This document shows, one piece after another, positions 53,993 through 63,385 of a stretch of 64,000 nucleotides of DNA. Each line of letters opens with the position of its first letter. The stretch's first letter is position 1. The notes beneath the pieces are model-generated. The model had not been told where the DNA came from. It saw nothing but the letters and a program-made list of their open reading frames with translations, and searched no databases. A program made the position numbers and the translations under genes. The DNA is from Gammaproteobacteria bacterium (lineage in GTDB: Bacteria; Pseudomonadota; Gammaproteobacteria; JAJPIJ01): the NCBI GenBank assembly GCA_022072255.1, contig JAJVHZ010000076.1, forward strand, positions 92,546-156,545, read 5' to 3'.

Positions 53993-55039
53993 TCATCGCG
54001 ATTCGGCGCGCCTCCGCTTCCAGAGCCTCCCGGGCCAGCGGGCCAGTCCTTCCAGAAACCCGACGGCCAGACCGAGGTGCACACAGGCGATGATCGCAGG
54101 CAGACGCCAGTTGAAAACGATGCCGGCGCGGCGCGCCAGGCGCAAGCCTTCCAGCCCCAGTATCGACGCGTAAAGCAGTATCAGCGCCACCCAGCCGGCA
54201 AGGAATCCGCGATGAGTCAAGCCGGCCAGTGGCAGTGCTGCGAGCAGGACCAAAAATCCGGCTGGCACGATAGTCTCTATCCGGAAACGTTCCGGATGCT
54301 TGAACACGAAAGCGGCGCGTCCGTAGCCATAGCGGCGCGTCTGCCGGAGCAGTCCCGACAATGAGTCGCGAGGGTAGTAGTGCACGGCAAGGCGCGGAGA
54401 GGTGTAGCAACGCACACCGGCGCGTTCGACCCTGTAGTTGAATTCGAGATCCTCCGCGGCGTCGAATGTCTCATCGAATTCGCCCACCTGCTCGACGATG
54501 TCCCGGCGGTACATCACCCCGATGCTGAGAGGACTCGTCCATCCGTCGAACTGGGAGTAAACGAAGGACTCCTGCGAATGCGCCAGCGGAGACTGCCGCG
54601 CCAGTGCCACCATCTTCTGGAACTCACCGATATCCGGCGGAGTCAACGGTTGCGGTCGGCCCAGAACCTGGGCGTCATGCTCCGACACCAGTTGCGCCGC
54701 GGTTGAGAGCAGGTCGCGGCGCGGGATATACACGTGCCCGTCGATCAGCAGAAAGTACTCCCCCCTACCGTGGCGCAACGCCAGGTTGCGGCCGGCGCTC
54801 GACAGTCGCTTGTGATTCGCGAGAAGCTGTATGCGCAGATCCGGATGGCTCTCCGCGAACTCGCGCACGATCTCGGCGGTCCTGTCGGTCGACATTCCGT
54901 CCGCGACGACCACGTCGAGCAGTTCCCGCGGGAAATCCTGATCGTAGATCTGCTGCAGAGTCTGCGCGATGAACCGCTCCTCATTGCGCACCGGCAGCAT
55001 GACGGTGATGCTCGGCAAACGCCGCTCGGCCTGGTTCAT
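53993..55039 (-). CDS. Glycosyltransferase family 2 with C-terminal membrane helices
   Basis: 348 aa. GT-A fold: TVMLPVRNEERFIAQTL at the N-terminus, VVADGMSTDRTAEIV (nucleotide site), FLLIDGHVYIPRRDL (DXD-like DGH) and FDETFDAAEDLEFNYRVERA (acceptor/base region). From about residue 255 three hydrophobic segments anchor it in the inner membrane. Probably adds a sugar to the lipid-linked repeat unit. The ATG overlaps the upstream GT4 stop by 4 bp. Confidence 0.92.
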   Translation of the reverse strand: MNQAERRLPSITVMLPVRNEERFIAQTLQQIYDQDFPRELLDVVVADGMSTDRTAEIVREFAESHPDLRIQLLANHKRLSSAGRNLALRHGRGEYFLLIDGHVYIPRRDLLSTAAQLVSEHDAQVLGRPQPLTPPDIGEFQKMVALARQSPLAHSQESFVYSQFDGWTSPLSIGVMYRRDIVEQVGEFDETFDAAEDLEFNYRVERAGVRCYTSPRLAVHYYPRDSLSGLLRQTRRYGYGRAAFVFKHPERFRIETIVPAGFLVLLAALPLAGLTHRGFLAGWVALILLYASILGLEGLRLARRAGIVFNWRLPAIIACVHLGLAVGFLEGLARWPGRLWKRRRAESR

Positions 55040-56154
55040 GCCGCCATGGCCTCCCGATATACTTCCAGCAGCCGTTCGGTCTGGCTCTCAGGGGCAAAGC
55101 GCCGGTAGACGTCCTCTCGCGCCCGGGAAGAAATGGAGCGTGCGAACGGGCCGTCCGTCAATATCCTTATCATGCCAGCCGCGAGTTCCTCGGGGGCGCG
55201 CGGCGTCACGAGCAGTCCCGTTCTCCCGTCTTCGATGACCTCCGGGAGCCCCCCGACCCGTGTCGCCACCACGGGAAGCCCCAATGCCATCGCCTCGAGA
55301 ACGACATTCGGCAATCCCTCGGAGAGAGACGAAAGGGCGAAGACGTCCGATTGTCCGTACAGGCTGAGGATGTCCTTCCTGAAACCGAGAAAGTGGACGC
55401 AGGACTCCAATCCTTGCTCGCGCGTTTGTGTCTTCAACGCCTGCTCCAGCGGCCCTGTTCCCGCCAGCAGCAATTGCGCGTATGGCGCCTTCTCCCTCAC
55501 GACCGCCATGGCCCTCAGCAGATCGTCGTAGCCCTTTTCGGGGCTCAGCCGGCCGGCAGCCAGAATCGTCCGTGCGCCGGCTGGCAGCCCCAACTCCTTA
55601 CGGATATCCGTCTGCCCCGGGTCGCTCCTCATGACTGTCTGGTCCGGGACGGTGACCGCGTTCTCGACGACATGGATCTTGCGTTCCGGGACCCACGCCT
55701 CCAGCAACCGCAATCGCTGTGACTCCGAGACCGCGACGACCGCGTCGGCGAACCGTATTACCGACTTGTCCAGGAGACTGTACAGGTGGATCTTCAGATT
55801 CTCGCCGGTCCATCCCCGTGAGAAGCCGACGTAGCGACAGCGACGCAGCAACTTCAGGAGGAGCGTATAGAACCCGGCCTTGTAGCCATGCGCGCACACG
55901 ACGTCCGGACGCCACTCGTCATGGGTCCGCAGCAATCCTCGGAGCACTGCGAACAGCCGCCATTTCTCCGCCGGCAGCAGCAGGCATGTGATGCCGCGCT
56001 TTTCCGCCTCGAGTTTCAGCTCGTGACCGCCCGGCTCGGCAAAGCTGATGAGCATTGCGGCGTAGGAGCCGCGGGGGAGCCTTCCGATGTGGTTGAGAAT
56101 CTGCTTCTCCGGGCCACCGACAAAGTTTGTGCCTATGAAATGGGCGATGCGCAT
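55036..56154 (-). CDS. Glycosyltransferase family 4
   Basis: 372 aa GT-B enzyme starting MRIAHFIGTNFVGGPEKQIL (ATG 56154). The C-terminal donor domain has ILAAGRLSPEKGYDDLLRAM and ALSSLSEGLPNVVLEAMALG with the E-x7-E motif, then LPVVATRVGGLPEVI. Cytoplasmic, membrane-associated transfer of a hexose onto the growing repeat unit is the likely role. Translationally coupled to the GT2 gene downstream; the YdcF-like gene is 62 bp upstream. Confidence 0.93.
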   Translation of the reverse strand: MRIAHFIGTNFVGGPEKQILNHIGRLPRGSYAAMLISFAEPGGHELKLEAEKRGITCLLLPAEKWRLFAVLRGLLRTHDEWRPDVVCAHGYKAGFYTLLLKLLRRCRYVGFSRGWTGENLKIHLYSLLDKSVIRFADAVVAVSESQRLRLLEAWVPERKIHVVENAVTVPDQTVMRSDPGQTDIRKELGLPAGARTILAAGRLSPEKGYDDLLRAMAVVREKAPYAQLLLAGTGPLEQALKTQTREQGLESCVHFLGFRKDILSLYGQSDVFALSSLSEGLPNVVLEAMALGLPVVATRVGGLPEVIEDGRTGLLVTPRAPEELAAGMIRILTDGPFARSISSRAREDVYRRFAPESQTERLLEVYREAMAA

Positions 56155-56216
56155 TATCCGAACCTTACTCGTGCAGAGACCCCGGCGTAGCTTCGTCCAG
56201 TCTACGGCCCGTCCAG

Positions 56217-56984
56217 TCAGGCCCAATTCCGAACGCGATACACCAGCATGCCGACGATTTCGTGCAAGTTTCTCTCCAGGGCGAGCGTGCTGTGGTTGGC
56301 CGGCACCCAGGCCCACCATGTAGATCTCTGGTCGCCGCGAAAGTCGCAGGGGTAGGCAATCGTCTGCAGGCCCTGCTTCGCCGCCACGGCCATCGCCCGC
56401 GGCATTCTGATCGCGCTCGTGACCAGCCAGACGGGTTTACGACGTTCCGCAAACAGCGCCTTCGTGAAGACAATGTTCTCGTACGTATTGGAAGAGCGAT
56501 CCTCGATCAGTATGTCTTCGCCAGGAATGCCGAACCGTCGAGCCATTTCCGCCATCGCTCCTGCGATTGATGACCGTCCGTCCGGGCTCGGCGCCCCGGC
56601 AAAGATCAGTCGTCCTCCGATCCGCCCGTGCAGAATGAGGCCTGCCTGTAACCGCTCCCAACCTTCTTCGCCAATCCGCGCCTCGTAGCCGGTCCTCGTG
56701 CGCCTGAACGAGCCTGCGGTCAGGATCAGAATCAGATTGTTTTCGTCCCTGGCGATACTCTTGACGTCCACATCGGGATACTGCTCCTCAAGATATCGAG
56801 TCAGGGCGTTGCTGACCACAGGCGCGCTGCTGAGATATACCGCGATCGCCGCCAGTGCACACAGGTGCCGGAACCGCCTCAGCATCGTGCCCGGTGCGGC
56901 ACGATAAGCCGCGACTGCAAGCACGACGAGCAGGACCGTAACGTACAGCGGCAGGCGCAAAAACAGATGCAGCAGCCCCGTCAT
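56217..56984 (-). CDS. YdcF/DUF218-like membrane protein
   Basis: 255 aa from ATG 56984 (GGGAGA about ten bases upstream). Two N-terminal transmembrane helices (about 3-22 and 34-50) precede a DUF218 domain: LILILTAGSFRRTRTGYEAR, LIFAGAPSPDGRSSIAGAMA, ILIEDRSSNTYENIVFTKAL and VWLVTSAIRMPRAMAVAAKQ. Members (YdcF, SanA, ElyC) affect envelope polymer biogenesis, the last in undecaprenyl-phosphate-dependent pathways. The context supports a role in lipid-carrier handling for the polymer made here. Confidence 0.87.
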   Translation of the reverse strand: MTGLLHLFLRLPLYVTVLLVVLAVAAYRAAPGTMLRRFRHLCALAAIAVYLSSAPVVSNALTRYLEEQYPDVDVKSIARDENNLILILTAGSFRRTRTGYEARIGEEGWERLQAGLILHGRIGGRLIFAGAPSPDGRSSIAGAMAEMARRFGIPGEDILIEDRSSNTYENIVFTKALFAERRKPVWLVTSAIRMPRAMAVAAKQGLQTIAYPCDFRGDQRSTWWAWVPANHSTLALERNLHEIVGMLVYRVRNWA

Positions 56985-57080
56985 AGTCGAGTTCTCCCGC
57001 CGTACCGCCCGCGGCGACTGCTGCTGCAAACAGCAATCGGAATCTCCTGATTCGCCGCCACATGTACGCGCGCGCGCATT

Positions 57081-58103
57081 CTACGACGACGATGAGGCTG
57101 ACGCGGCTCTTACCAGGGATTCGACGATAATCCTCTCGAGATCGAGAGCAATCTCCAACGGGACGTCGATATTGTAGTCGTCCTTGTAGACAAAACTCGG
57201 CTTTTCCCTATACCGGTAGTGATGCCATACCGGGGAGAATTCGGTGATCAAGTACTTCCCCCCGCTCTGGATGATATCGATATTCAGCCACGTCGAATTC
57301 AACTCGCGGGCCAGACGCTCGGAAAGCTCGACTATCTCCGGAGGGACGTAACTCCACTCCCCTATCCCGCCGCCGTCGATATTCACCTTCCACATCCGCT
57401 CATCCGCCTTGCCCCGCCAGTGTGCCTCGACAACTCTGCCATCGCCGACAACGGTCTTAATGTCCCTGTCATGCGGCACGAACTTTTGCGCCAGAAGCGG
57501 CGGAGAAAAAAATGGATAGGCCATGCGCCTTTCACGAATCAGGTGATAGTAGAACATTCGGCTGGTTAACATACGGAGAAAATGCCGAATGGCCCTGAAG
57601 CGGAACAGGTCGAGCTGTGACATCCTGAATAGGTGCAGAAGCTCCGACCTGGAGTTCACCCTGAAAACATAGTCGCCGCCAGCTCCATACCGGTTCTTGA
57701 CCACCAGCGGGAATCCCAGGCGTTGCACGACGAAGTCAATCGAGATCTCCGACGACAACGCATATGTTTCCGGATATGGCAGACCTCTTCCCTGCAGGAA
57801 AAGATACTGACGATACTTGTCGGAGTAGTAAGGAATGGTTTTCGGATCGGGAAACATGCGCAGGTGCGGATACAGACGATGGATGTGTATCACGTTGTCG
57901 TGCACCCGATACAGAGACTGAGGATGGTTGGAGGTGTAAGTGAACTCGGGGAAGTAGATTACGATGTGGGTGCCGCCAAAGTCGTATCGAAGCCAGTCAG
58001 GCGTGTCGAAATCCAGCACGGTGACGTCTACGCCCGATTCATGCAGCCGCTTCTCGAAGGCGTCGAAACGCCGCGCCGACCTGAACAAGACCGCCTTCAG
58101 CAT
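57081..58103 (-). CDS. ATP-grasp ligase in the polysaccharide locus
   Basis: 340 aa. The fold is shown by YSDKYRQYLFLQGRGLPYPE, FPLVVKNRYGAGGDYVFRVN (nucleotide lid), AQKFVPHDRDIKTVVGDGRV and LNIDIIQSGGKYLITEFSPV (metal site, RimK-like). ATP-grasp enzymes form amide bonds between a carboxylate and an amine. Eighteen bp upstream is an Asp/Glu racemase gene, suggesting that a D-acidic amino acid is ligated to a sugar or peptide destined for the polymer. The substrate is unknown. Confidence 0.85.
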   Translation of the reverse strand: MLKAVLFRSARRFDAFEKRLHESGVDVTVLDFDTPDWLRYDFGGTHIVIYFPEFTYTSNHPQSLYRVHDNVIHIHRLYPHLRMFPDPKTIPYYSDKYRQYLFLQGRGLPYPETYALSSEISIDFVVQRLGFPLVVKNRYGAGGDYVFRVNSRSELLHLFRMSQLDLFRFRAIRHFLRMLTSRMFYYHLIRERRMAYPFFSPPLLAQKFVPHDRDIKTVVGDGRVVEAHWRGKADERMWKVNIDGGGIGEWSYVPPEIVELSERLARELNSTWLNIDIIQSGGKYLITEFSPVWHHYRYREKPSFVYKDDYNIDVPLEIALDLERIIVESLVRAASASSSS

Positions 58104-58121
58104 TCGCTCCTCCGCCCCGTT

Positions 58122-58907
58122 CTATGGCCCACCGAAGTCAATCGGCTTCAATTTCTCCGGCTCGACGCTCGCCACCAGCGCGCGCGCCAGGACCATGCTG
58201 GCGTCGATCACCGGTTTCCCCTGCAGACGTCTCTCGGAAATCGCCAGAGGCAACTCGGTGCAGCCGAGCACCACGACATCTGCACCCTTATCGATCAACA
58301 AATGCGTCGCAGCCGCGAGCACACAGGCCCGTGCCCGCTCCGATACCGGCGACGATACGGCCTTGATCCCGTAACTTCGGTCGTAGATCGCGGTGTGCAC
58401 CAGTTCCCGCTGGATCTGGGCATCCGGGTAGATACACGTCAAATTCTCCCGGGCAAGGACTTCCCCGTAGGCATTTGTAGTCACGGTGCCGTCCGTCGCG
58501 AGCACACCCACTCGACGGACGTCGGGAAAGTTACATCGGATGAATAGGGCCACCTCCTGAATCATGTTGATAACCCCGATCCTGTTTCCGCTGCTCTGAA
58601 GCGATGCGATAAGACGACTGAACAGGCGCGGCGCGTGCGCCGTGTTGCATGCGATACTCGCGACCGTGGCGCCCACCAACTCCAGGGCCTGCACGCAGCG
58701 AACCATACCGGGCACCGGATCCTCGGTCGACCGGCCGAGCAGGAATGCAGTTCTGTCAGGCACATCACGCGGCCAGGAAAGAAGGACCATGTTCAGATGC
58801 TCCTGATCGCCCGTCGCACGAGTCTGCTCGAGTACCTTCCTGCTCAGGTCAAGCCCGGCGTGCGGGCCGACTCCACCGACGATGCCGATAATCTGCGCCT
58901 GTCCCAT
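58122..58907 (-). CDS. Aspartate/glutamate racemase family protein
   Basis: 261 aa from ATG 58907, which has AGGAGG ten bases upstream; ATG 58928 is an alternative. Two catalytic cysteines sit in ASIACNTAHAPRLFS and VVVLGCTELPLAISE, as in PLP-independent Asp/Glu racemases. The N-terminal IIGIVGGVGPHAGLDLSRKV is typical. Located between wzx and an ATP-grasp ligase in a polysaccharide locus, which points to supply of a D-amino acid substituent rather than peptidoglycan D-Glu. Confidence 0.92.
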   Translation of the reverse strand: MGQAQIIGIVGGVGPHAGLDLSRKVLEQTRATGDQEHLNMVLLSWPRDVPDRTAFLLGRSTEDPVPGMVRCVQALELVGATVASIACNTAHAPRLFSRLIASLQSSGNRIGVINMIQEVALFIRCNFPDVRRVGVLATDGTVTTNAYGEVLARENLTCIYPDAQIQRELVHTAIYDRSYGIKAVSSPVSERARACVLAAATHLLIDKGADVVVLGCTELPLAISERRLQGKPVIDASMVLARALVASVEPEKLKPIDFGGP

Positions 58908-59004
58908 TGCCGATTGTCCTCCTGTCATCGGGACTCAAAGGATCCTCGCTGCGGCCATCGCTCAGCTTTCATATCGCGCGAAGCGCTGCGTTCGCCTACG
59001 AATA

Positions 59005-60462
59005 TCACCGTCTCCTCCCAACGCCACGGATCGCCTTGATCTCATCGAGAGTAAAAAACCGTCCCCACCACAACAGCAGAGGAAACGAGACCATTGCGAG
59101 CACGGAGCCAACCTGCCCAAGTACAGAGTGATTGCTCCAGATGAATATCACGTCACACAGACCATACGTCGCGATCGCGCCCGCGAACACCAGCATCAGG
59201 CGCCGCCACTCGATGGGCAGGCGATAGAATTTGTTCGAATAGTGTAGGTTCACGAGCACCAACGTGATCATCGACACCACCGCCGCCACCGCCGCGCCCC
59301 ACATACCGAAGAGCGGTACCAGGGCGACATTCGCGGTCACGGAAACAGCGGCGGCTACGCCGAAGATGATTGGCTTGTATTGGGTCTTTTTTTCGATCAG
59401 AAGCCCGGCATCGACGAGTCCGGAAATGCTGTAGAACACCGCGGCCAGGCTTGCGAGCGGGACCAATGCGAAGGCGTCGGCAAACTGCGCGCCCGTCACG
59501 TATGGAAGCACGATTGGCGCGAAGACCGAAACGCCGAGTGCCACCAATACGCACGCAAGCGTGAACAGCGTGAGGACCCTGCTGAGCAAGCTTGGCCCGT
59601 CCGGTTTGTCGTAATTGTCGAAGAGAAACGGCGACCAGACCTTAAGAAAGGGATCCATCAGGAACATCGTACCAACCGTTCCCAATTTGGCCGCGAGCGC
59701 GTAGACACCGACATCCTGAAGGCCAGAGTAAATCCCAAGGAAATATCGATCCGCATTGTTTATCAGGTACATGAAGAAAGATGCTGGCAGCAACGGCAGA
59801 CCGAAGGCAATCATCTTTCGAATAATGTCGACCGACACGCGAAGCCGGCTTGTTACCGCGATATACAGGATGACCCCGACAGCGATAGAGCCCGTCACTC
59901 CGATCTGGGCAAGAAAGACCCCCCTGATTCCGAGGCGCATCCAGTAGACCAGCACAAGGTTGGCGATCAGGTACAGGATCACGAAGAGCACATTGATAGA
60001 TACGTATGCCAGCGATCGCATCCTTATCTGAAAATGGGTCAATCCCACGTTCAGGAACATCTCACAGGGTATCCAGAGAAGTGCCAACATTAGGACCGTA
60101 TCCGTAACGTGTCCGCTCAACAGTTTCTCAAGAATTATGCCTTCGAATGGAAAAAACAAAGCAAGAATCGTCGCACAGGATATTGCCACGAACACCATGG
60201 TCGATCCTGTGACGGTTTCCTGCCACTCGGCATCGCCGCGTTTGTCGAAAAAAAAGCGGATGTATGCCTGGCGTACGCCCAGGAACATCACCATCATCAG
60301 AACACTGCAAAGACGGTAGAGAAGCTCGACTGCCCCGTAGTCCTCCGTGGTAAGCGCGTGTGTGTAAAGAGGGATCAGCAGGAAACTGCCCGCCGCACCT
60401 AGACTGCTTCCGATTCCATAGATAATGGAATGGCGGGCCAGTTTTTTTATTTCTTTGGACAT
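59005..60462 (-). CDS. Wzx-type polysaccharide flippase (MATE/MOP superfamily)
   Basis: 485 aa with about 12-14 transmembrane helices. The N-terminal LARHSIIYGIGSSLGAAGSF and LIPLYTHALTTEDYGAVELL and the mid-protein FGLPLLPASFFMYLINNADR and YFLGIYSGLQDVGVYALAAK are typical Wzx/RfbX signatures. Flips lipid-linked repeat units across the inner membrane. ATG 60462 (MSKEIKKLARH) is the start. It lies 96 bp downstream of the polymerase/ligase gene and upstream of the racemase. Confidence 0.93.
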   Translation of the reverse strand: MSKEIKKLARHSIIYGIGSSLGAAGSFLLIPLYTHALTTEDYGAVELLYRLCSVLMMVMFLGVRQAYIRFFFDKRGDAEWQETVTGSTMVFVAISCATILALFFPFEGIILEKLLSGHVTDTVLMLALLWIPCEMFLNVGLTHFQIRMRSLAYVSINVLFVILYLIANLVLVYWMRLGIRGVFLAQIGVTGSIAVGVILYIAVTSRLRVSVDIIRKMIAFGLPLLPASFFMYLINNADRYFLGIYSGLQDVGVYALAAKLGTVGTMFLMDPFLKVWSPFLFDNYDKPDGPSLLSRVLTLFTLACVLVALGVSVFAPIVLPYVTGAQFADAFALVPLASLAAVFYSISGLVDAGLLIEKKTQYKPIIFGVAAAVSVTANVALVPLFGMWGAAVAAVVSMITLVLVNLHYSNKFYRLPIEWRRLMLVFAGAIATYGLCDVIFIWSNHSVLGQVGSVLAMVSFPLLLWWGRFFTLDEIKAIRGVGRRR

Positions 60463-60558
60463 TGATACTGGCAAGCAGACGTGGCGCCGGCATAGTGGGC
60501 CTGCATGCCGAGCCTCTGCGCGAATCCCGGCGAGCGAATCGGCCCCTGCGCGGGCCCG

Positions 60559-61902
60559 CTAGTATCGCCTGCCGGCCTTGCTCTTGTCGTCGATTATCAA
60601 ATCCATCAGAACAACATGCACCGCGAACAGGACCAGCCAGTAAAACCTGTAAAGACTGTGTGCCGTCAATCCATATATCAGCAGCAGGACTATCGTCATC
60701 GATATCAGACCGGCCACGCCGTTCACAATCTTCGTGGCCTCGGCAGTGTCCAGCCGCACGCGCCGCGCCTTTCGTAGTTGAATCAGTGTCGCTGCAACCA
60801 GCGCTGCAAAAATGCTCGTGCCGACGAATCCCGTCTCCGCCATCACCTGTCCGTAAAGATTATGCAATTGCAACGCCTCCGGATCGTCACCCGCGACTGG
60901 TATATTCGTGTCACCGACTTCGGCACGGGCCAACGCGGAGGCCCCGGGTCCGTAGCCAAAAATCGGCCGGCGTTGCGCCAGCGAGAATCCGTCCAGGAGA
61001 CCCTGCTTGCGACTCTGCGCCGATTCCTCCGCGAGGCGATCCGCACCCTCTCTGGATACTGCGTCCTGATTGACGAGTATCAGATCGAAGTAGCGGTGTC
61101 TGAGGTGCTCGGGCATGACTGAAAATGCAATTGCTCCGCCGACGGCGAGAGTCAGCAGCAGCCTCACATTCAGCAGCCGTTTCCCGTAAATGATCAGAAC
61201 GAACACAACCGCACACACCATCGCCGCGCGACTACCGCTGAAGATGACCGACGCGAAGCACACAGCCATGGAACCCAGCGCCAACCATTTCATGTCGACT
61301 CGACGTGCGGACATCAGCCAATACTGGGCGAACGGCAGCGAGTAAAGCGCCAGAAGCCCGTATGCATTTGCAGCGCCAATTCCGCCGCCGGACCAGACTC
61401 CAATCATCCGCTTGCCGCCCTGTTGATAAACATAACTTCCGCCAGCCAGGAAATCACGCCACGAGAGCAACTGATAACCGAAGGAAATTACCGCAACGCC
61501 GATGACAAAGACCTCAAGGTCACGAATGCTGCGTATCCCGAGAACAAGAAAGAAATAAAAAAGCATCAGCTTCCAGTAGTTCTCGATCCACCACACAGCC
61601 GTCACGGCGTCTTGATACGGAGACTGCAGGTACCCAACGAGAGCCCAGAGGAAAAAGCATATGAGTAGCACTGTCGCGAGGTTGAGGCTCCTTTCGATCC
61701 TCCGCCCCGCAAGCAATGACAAGACGATCAGCGCGACCAGGATACGCTCGAAATGCGAATCGGCGATGATCCCGAAACGAACCTGCGGCGTGGTAGTCAG
61801 CAGCCAGACGTAAATGAGTACCAGCCAGGTCGACACGCTAACCGGCTGCGCGGCACCGCCTGGCGCCGCAGGAACGGCATTGGCCTTTATCGCACGTGTC
61901 AC
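60559..61902 (-). CDS. O-antigen ligase/Wzy-type polymerase
   Basis: 447 aa from GTG 61902; TTG 61914 is the alternative start. About 11-12 transmembrane helices with the large periplasmic loop typical of the Wzy_C/WaaL family (about 275-350, containing RRPIFGYGPGAS and LQLHNLYGQVMAETGFVG). FSGSRAAMVCAVV before the loop is also typical. Paired with Wzx, it most likely polymerises repeat units. It is first in the minus-strand operon, with a candidate promoter -10 about 300 bases upstream. Confidence 0.9.
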   Translation of the reverse strand: MTRAIKANAVPAAPGGAAQPVSVSTWLVLIYVWLLTTTPQVRFGIIADSHFERILVALIVLSLLAGRRIERSLNLATVLLICFFLWALVGYLQSPYQDAVTAVWWIENYWKLMLFYFFLVLGIRSIRDLEVFVIGVAVISFGYQLLSWRDFLAGGSYVYQQGGKRMIGVWSGGGIGAANAYGLLALYSLPFAQYWLMSARRVDMKWLALGSMAVCFASVIFSGSRAAMVCAVVFVLIIYGKRLLNVRLLLTLAVGGAIAFSVMPEHLRHRYFDLILVNQDAVSREGADRLAEESAQSRKQGLLDGFSLAQRRPIFGYGPGASALARAEVGDTNIPVAGDDPEALQLHNLYGQVMAETGFVGTSIFAALVAATLIQLRKARRVRLDTAEATKIVNGVAGLISMTIVLLLIYGLTAHSLYRFYWLVLFAVHVVLMDLIIDDKSKAGRRY

Positions 61903-62435
61903 GTCTTTACCCAATTCTCAGGGCGATGGCGCAGTGCTGAATTCTCAAGGGGCGTCCAGGTTTCGTCAGATTCGATCACTCATGACCGCACTTTGCGCAG
62001 CAAGCAAAGCCTGACGGCGCCGCCCCACTGCGACACCAATCCGGGGCGATTCCGGCGCTCGTGAAGCGTCGCGGCGACAAGTCCGAAGCGCTAGCAGTCT
62101 ATTCGGCACCCTTCACCTGCCCAATGAGAATACAGTGGTTTTGTGTGTCAGTTACCAATCAATACCCCCACGGCCCTAGGGCCAGATACGCTAAATGCGT
62201 ATTATATGCTAGCTCTCGTGTGGACCGTCGCATGTATCGGCCGTACCCACCCATGAATGAGGCGCACGCCGTCGCATCGCACATCGCCGAGGTTCCCCAC
62301 GGACCCCACGTCTCGGACGCGCAGGCGATCCCTGCAAATTCGAGGGTTGAAACATCCAGCCCTGCGTTCGGCTTGGGTCGAGCCCGCGATACACCCGGCC
62401 GGGCACAGTCCGTCGCCGGGGACCTGAGGACCCCC
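61903..62435. other. Divergent regulatory region between wzy-like gene and GT2 gene
   Basis: 533 bp without a credible gene. It contains a repeated word upstream of the polymerase gene (ATTCTCAGGGCG 61914-61925 and ATTCTCAAGGGGCG 61941-61954, spaced 27 bp), a perfect 12-bp palindrome GGCCCTAGGGCC (62172-62183) and an AT-rich stretch around 62190-62212. These look like promoter and operator material for the two divergent units. Confidence 0.45.
62201..62206 (-). promoter_or_regulatory. Perfect -10 hexamer for the wzy-like operon
   Basis: TATAAT on the minus strand, about 300 bases before the polymerase start and close to the 12-bp palindrome. No good -35 is seen at 16-18 bp, so an activator-dependent promoter is possible. 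Confidence 0.35.
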
Positions 62436-63383
62436 ATGAATGACAGTCCGACCATCTCCTTGGTTATTGTCACCTATCTGCGCGAAGCCATCGTTTGTGA
62501 CACCCTTCGGGTTCTCGAACCGCATGCCAGCCTTTTTCACGAGATCCTGGTCGTGGACAACGGCAATTCCACGCAACTGAGCGAGTTTGCGCGTACTTAT
62601 GCACCCGCTAACCTTCGCATCCTCCCTCAGACAAGCAATGATGGTGCCGTCGGCCGGACGCATGGCATTCTGGCCGCCTCGGGGGATATCGTGCTGACCC
62701 TGGACGACGATGTTCGACTCCGCGACCCGTCAGAACTGCTCAATCTCCGCCGATTTTTCCAGGTCGGCAGCAGGATCGGCTGCGTCAACTTCAGGATACT
62801 CTATGAAAGCGACCTGTCGCTCGATCTCAGCGACTGGTGCCATCCTCGTGACCCCGCCCTGTATGCCGATCGGCTGTTCGAGACCAATTACATCTCCGAG
62901 GGCGCCTGCGCGCTGAATGGCGCAATAGTCCGGAAGATCGGGGCCTATCCCCTAGACCTGTTCATCGGACAGGAGGGTGTTGAGCTCGCCGCGCGGATAC
63001 TCGATGCCGGCTACGATATCTACTATCTACCCTCCGTCAGCGTCACCCACTCCGTCGCCACAGAAGGTCGAACCAGCGGCAGACAGTTCTTCTTCAATGC
63101 CCGCAACATCTACTGGATTTCGCTTCGTACCTACCCGGTTGGACTTGCCATTCGCACGATTCTACGTGAATGGAGCACCCTTGCGCTGTTCTCGCTCATT
63201 CGCGGCCGGCTAGTTCATTTCGCGCGGGGCTGCTTCGAGGGCCTGCGCCACACGGCCACGCTTTGGGCCAATCGCCGTCCCATCGGCTCGGACACTGTAC
63301 GACACCTTTCAAGGCTGAACAGCTTCAAACCTACCGTTCTGAAACGCGTCAAACGTCTCTTACGCAGCCAGACACTGGATTGA
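62436..63383 (+). CDS. Glycosyltransferase family 2
   Basis: 315 aa from ATG 62436 (TGAGGA upstream). GT-A features: TISLVIVTYLREAIVCDTLR, ILVVDNGNSTQLSEF, the DXD motif in DIVLTLDDDVRLRDPSELLN, a disulphide-free acceptor segment NYISEGACALNGAIVRKIGA and the catalytic-base region IGQEGVELAARILDAGYDIY. Related to rhamnosyl/galactosyl transferases. A longer frame upstream is rejected because it has no similarity and crosses the regulatory region. The deacetylase gene starts 2 bp after its stop. Confidence 0.92.
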   Translation: MNDSPTISLVIVTYLREAIVCDTLRVLEPHASLFHEILVVDNGNSTQLSEFARTYAPANLRILPQTSNDGAVGRTHGILAASGDIVLTLDDDVRLRDPSELLNLRRFFQVGSRIGCVNFRILYESDLSLDLSDWCHPRDPALYADRLFETNYISEGACALNGAIVRKIGAYPLDLFIGQEGVELAARILDAGYDIYYLPSVSVTHSVATEGRTSGRQFFFNARNIYWISLRTYPVGLAIRTILREWSTLALFSLIRGRLVHFARGCFEGLRHTATLWANRRPIGSDTVRHLSRLNSFKPTVLKRVKRLLRSQTLD

Positions 63384-63385
63384 CT

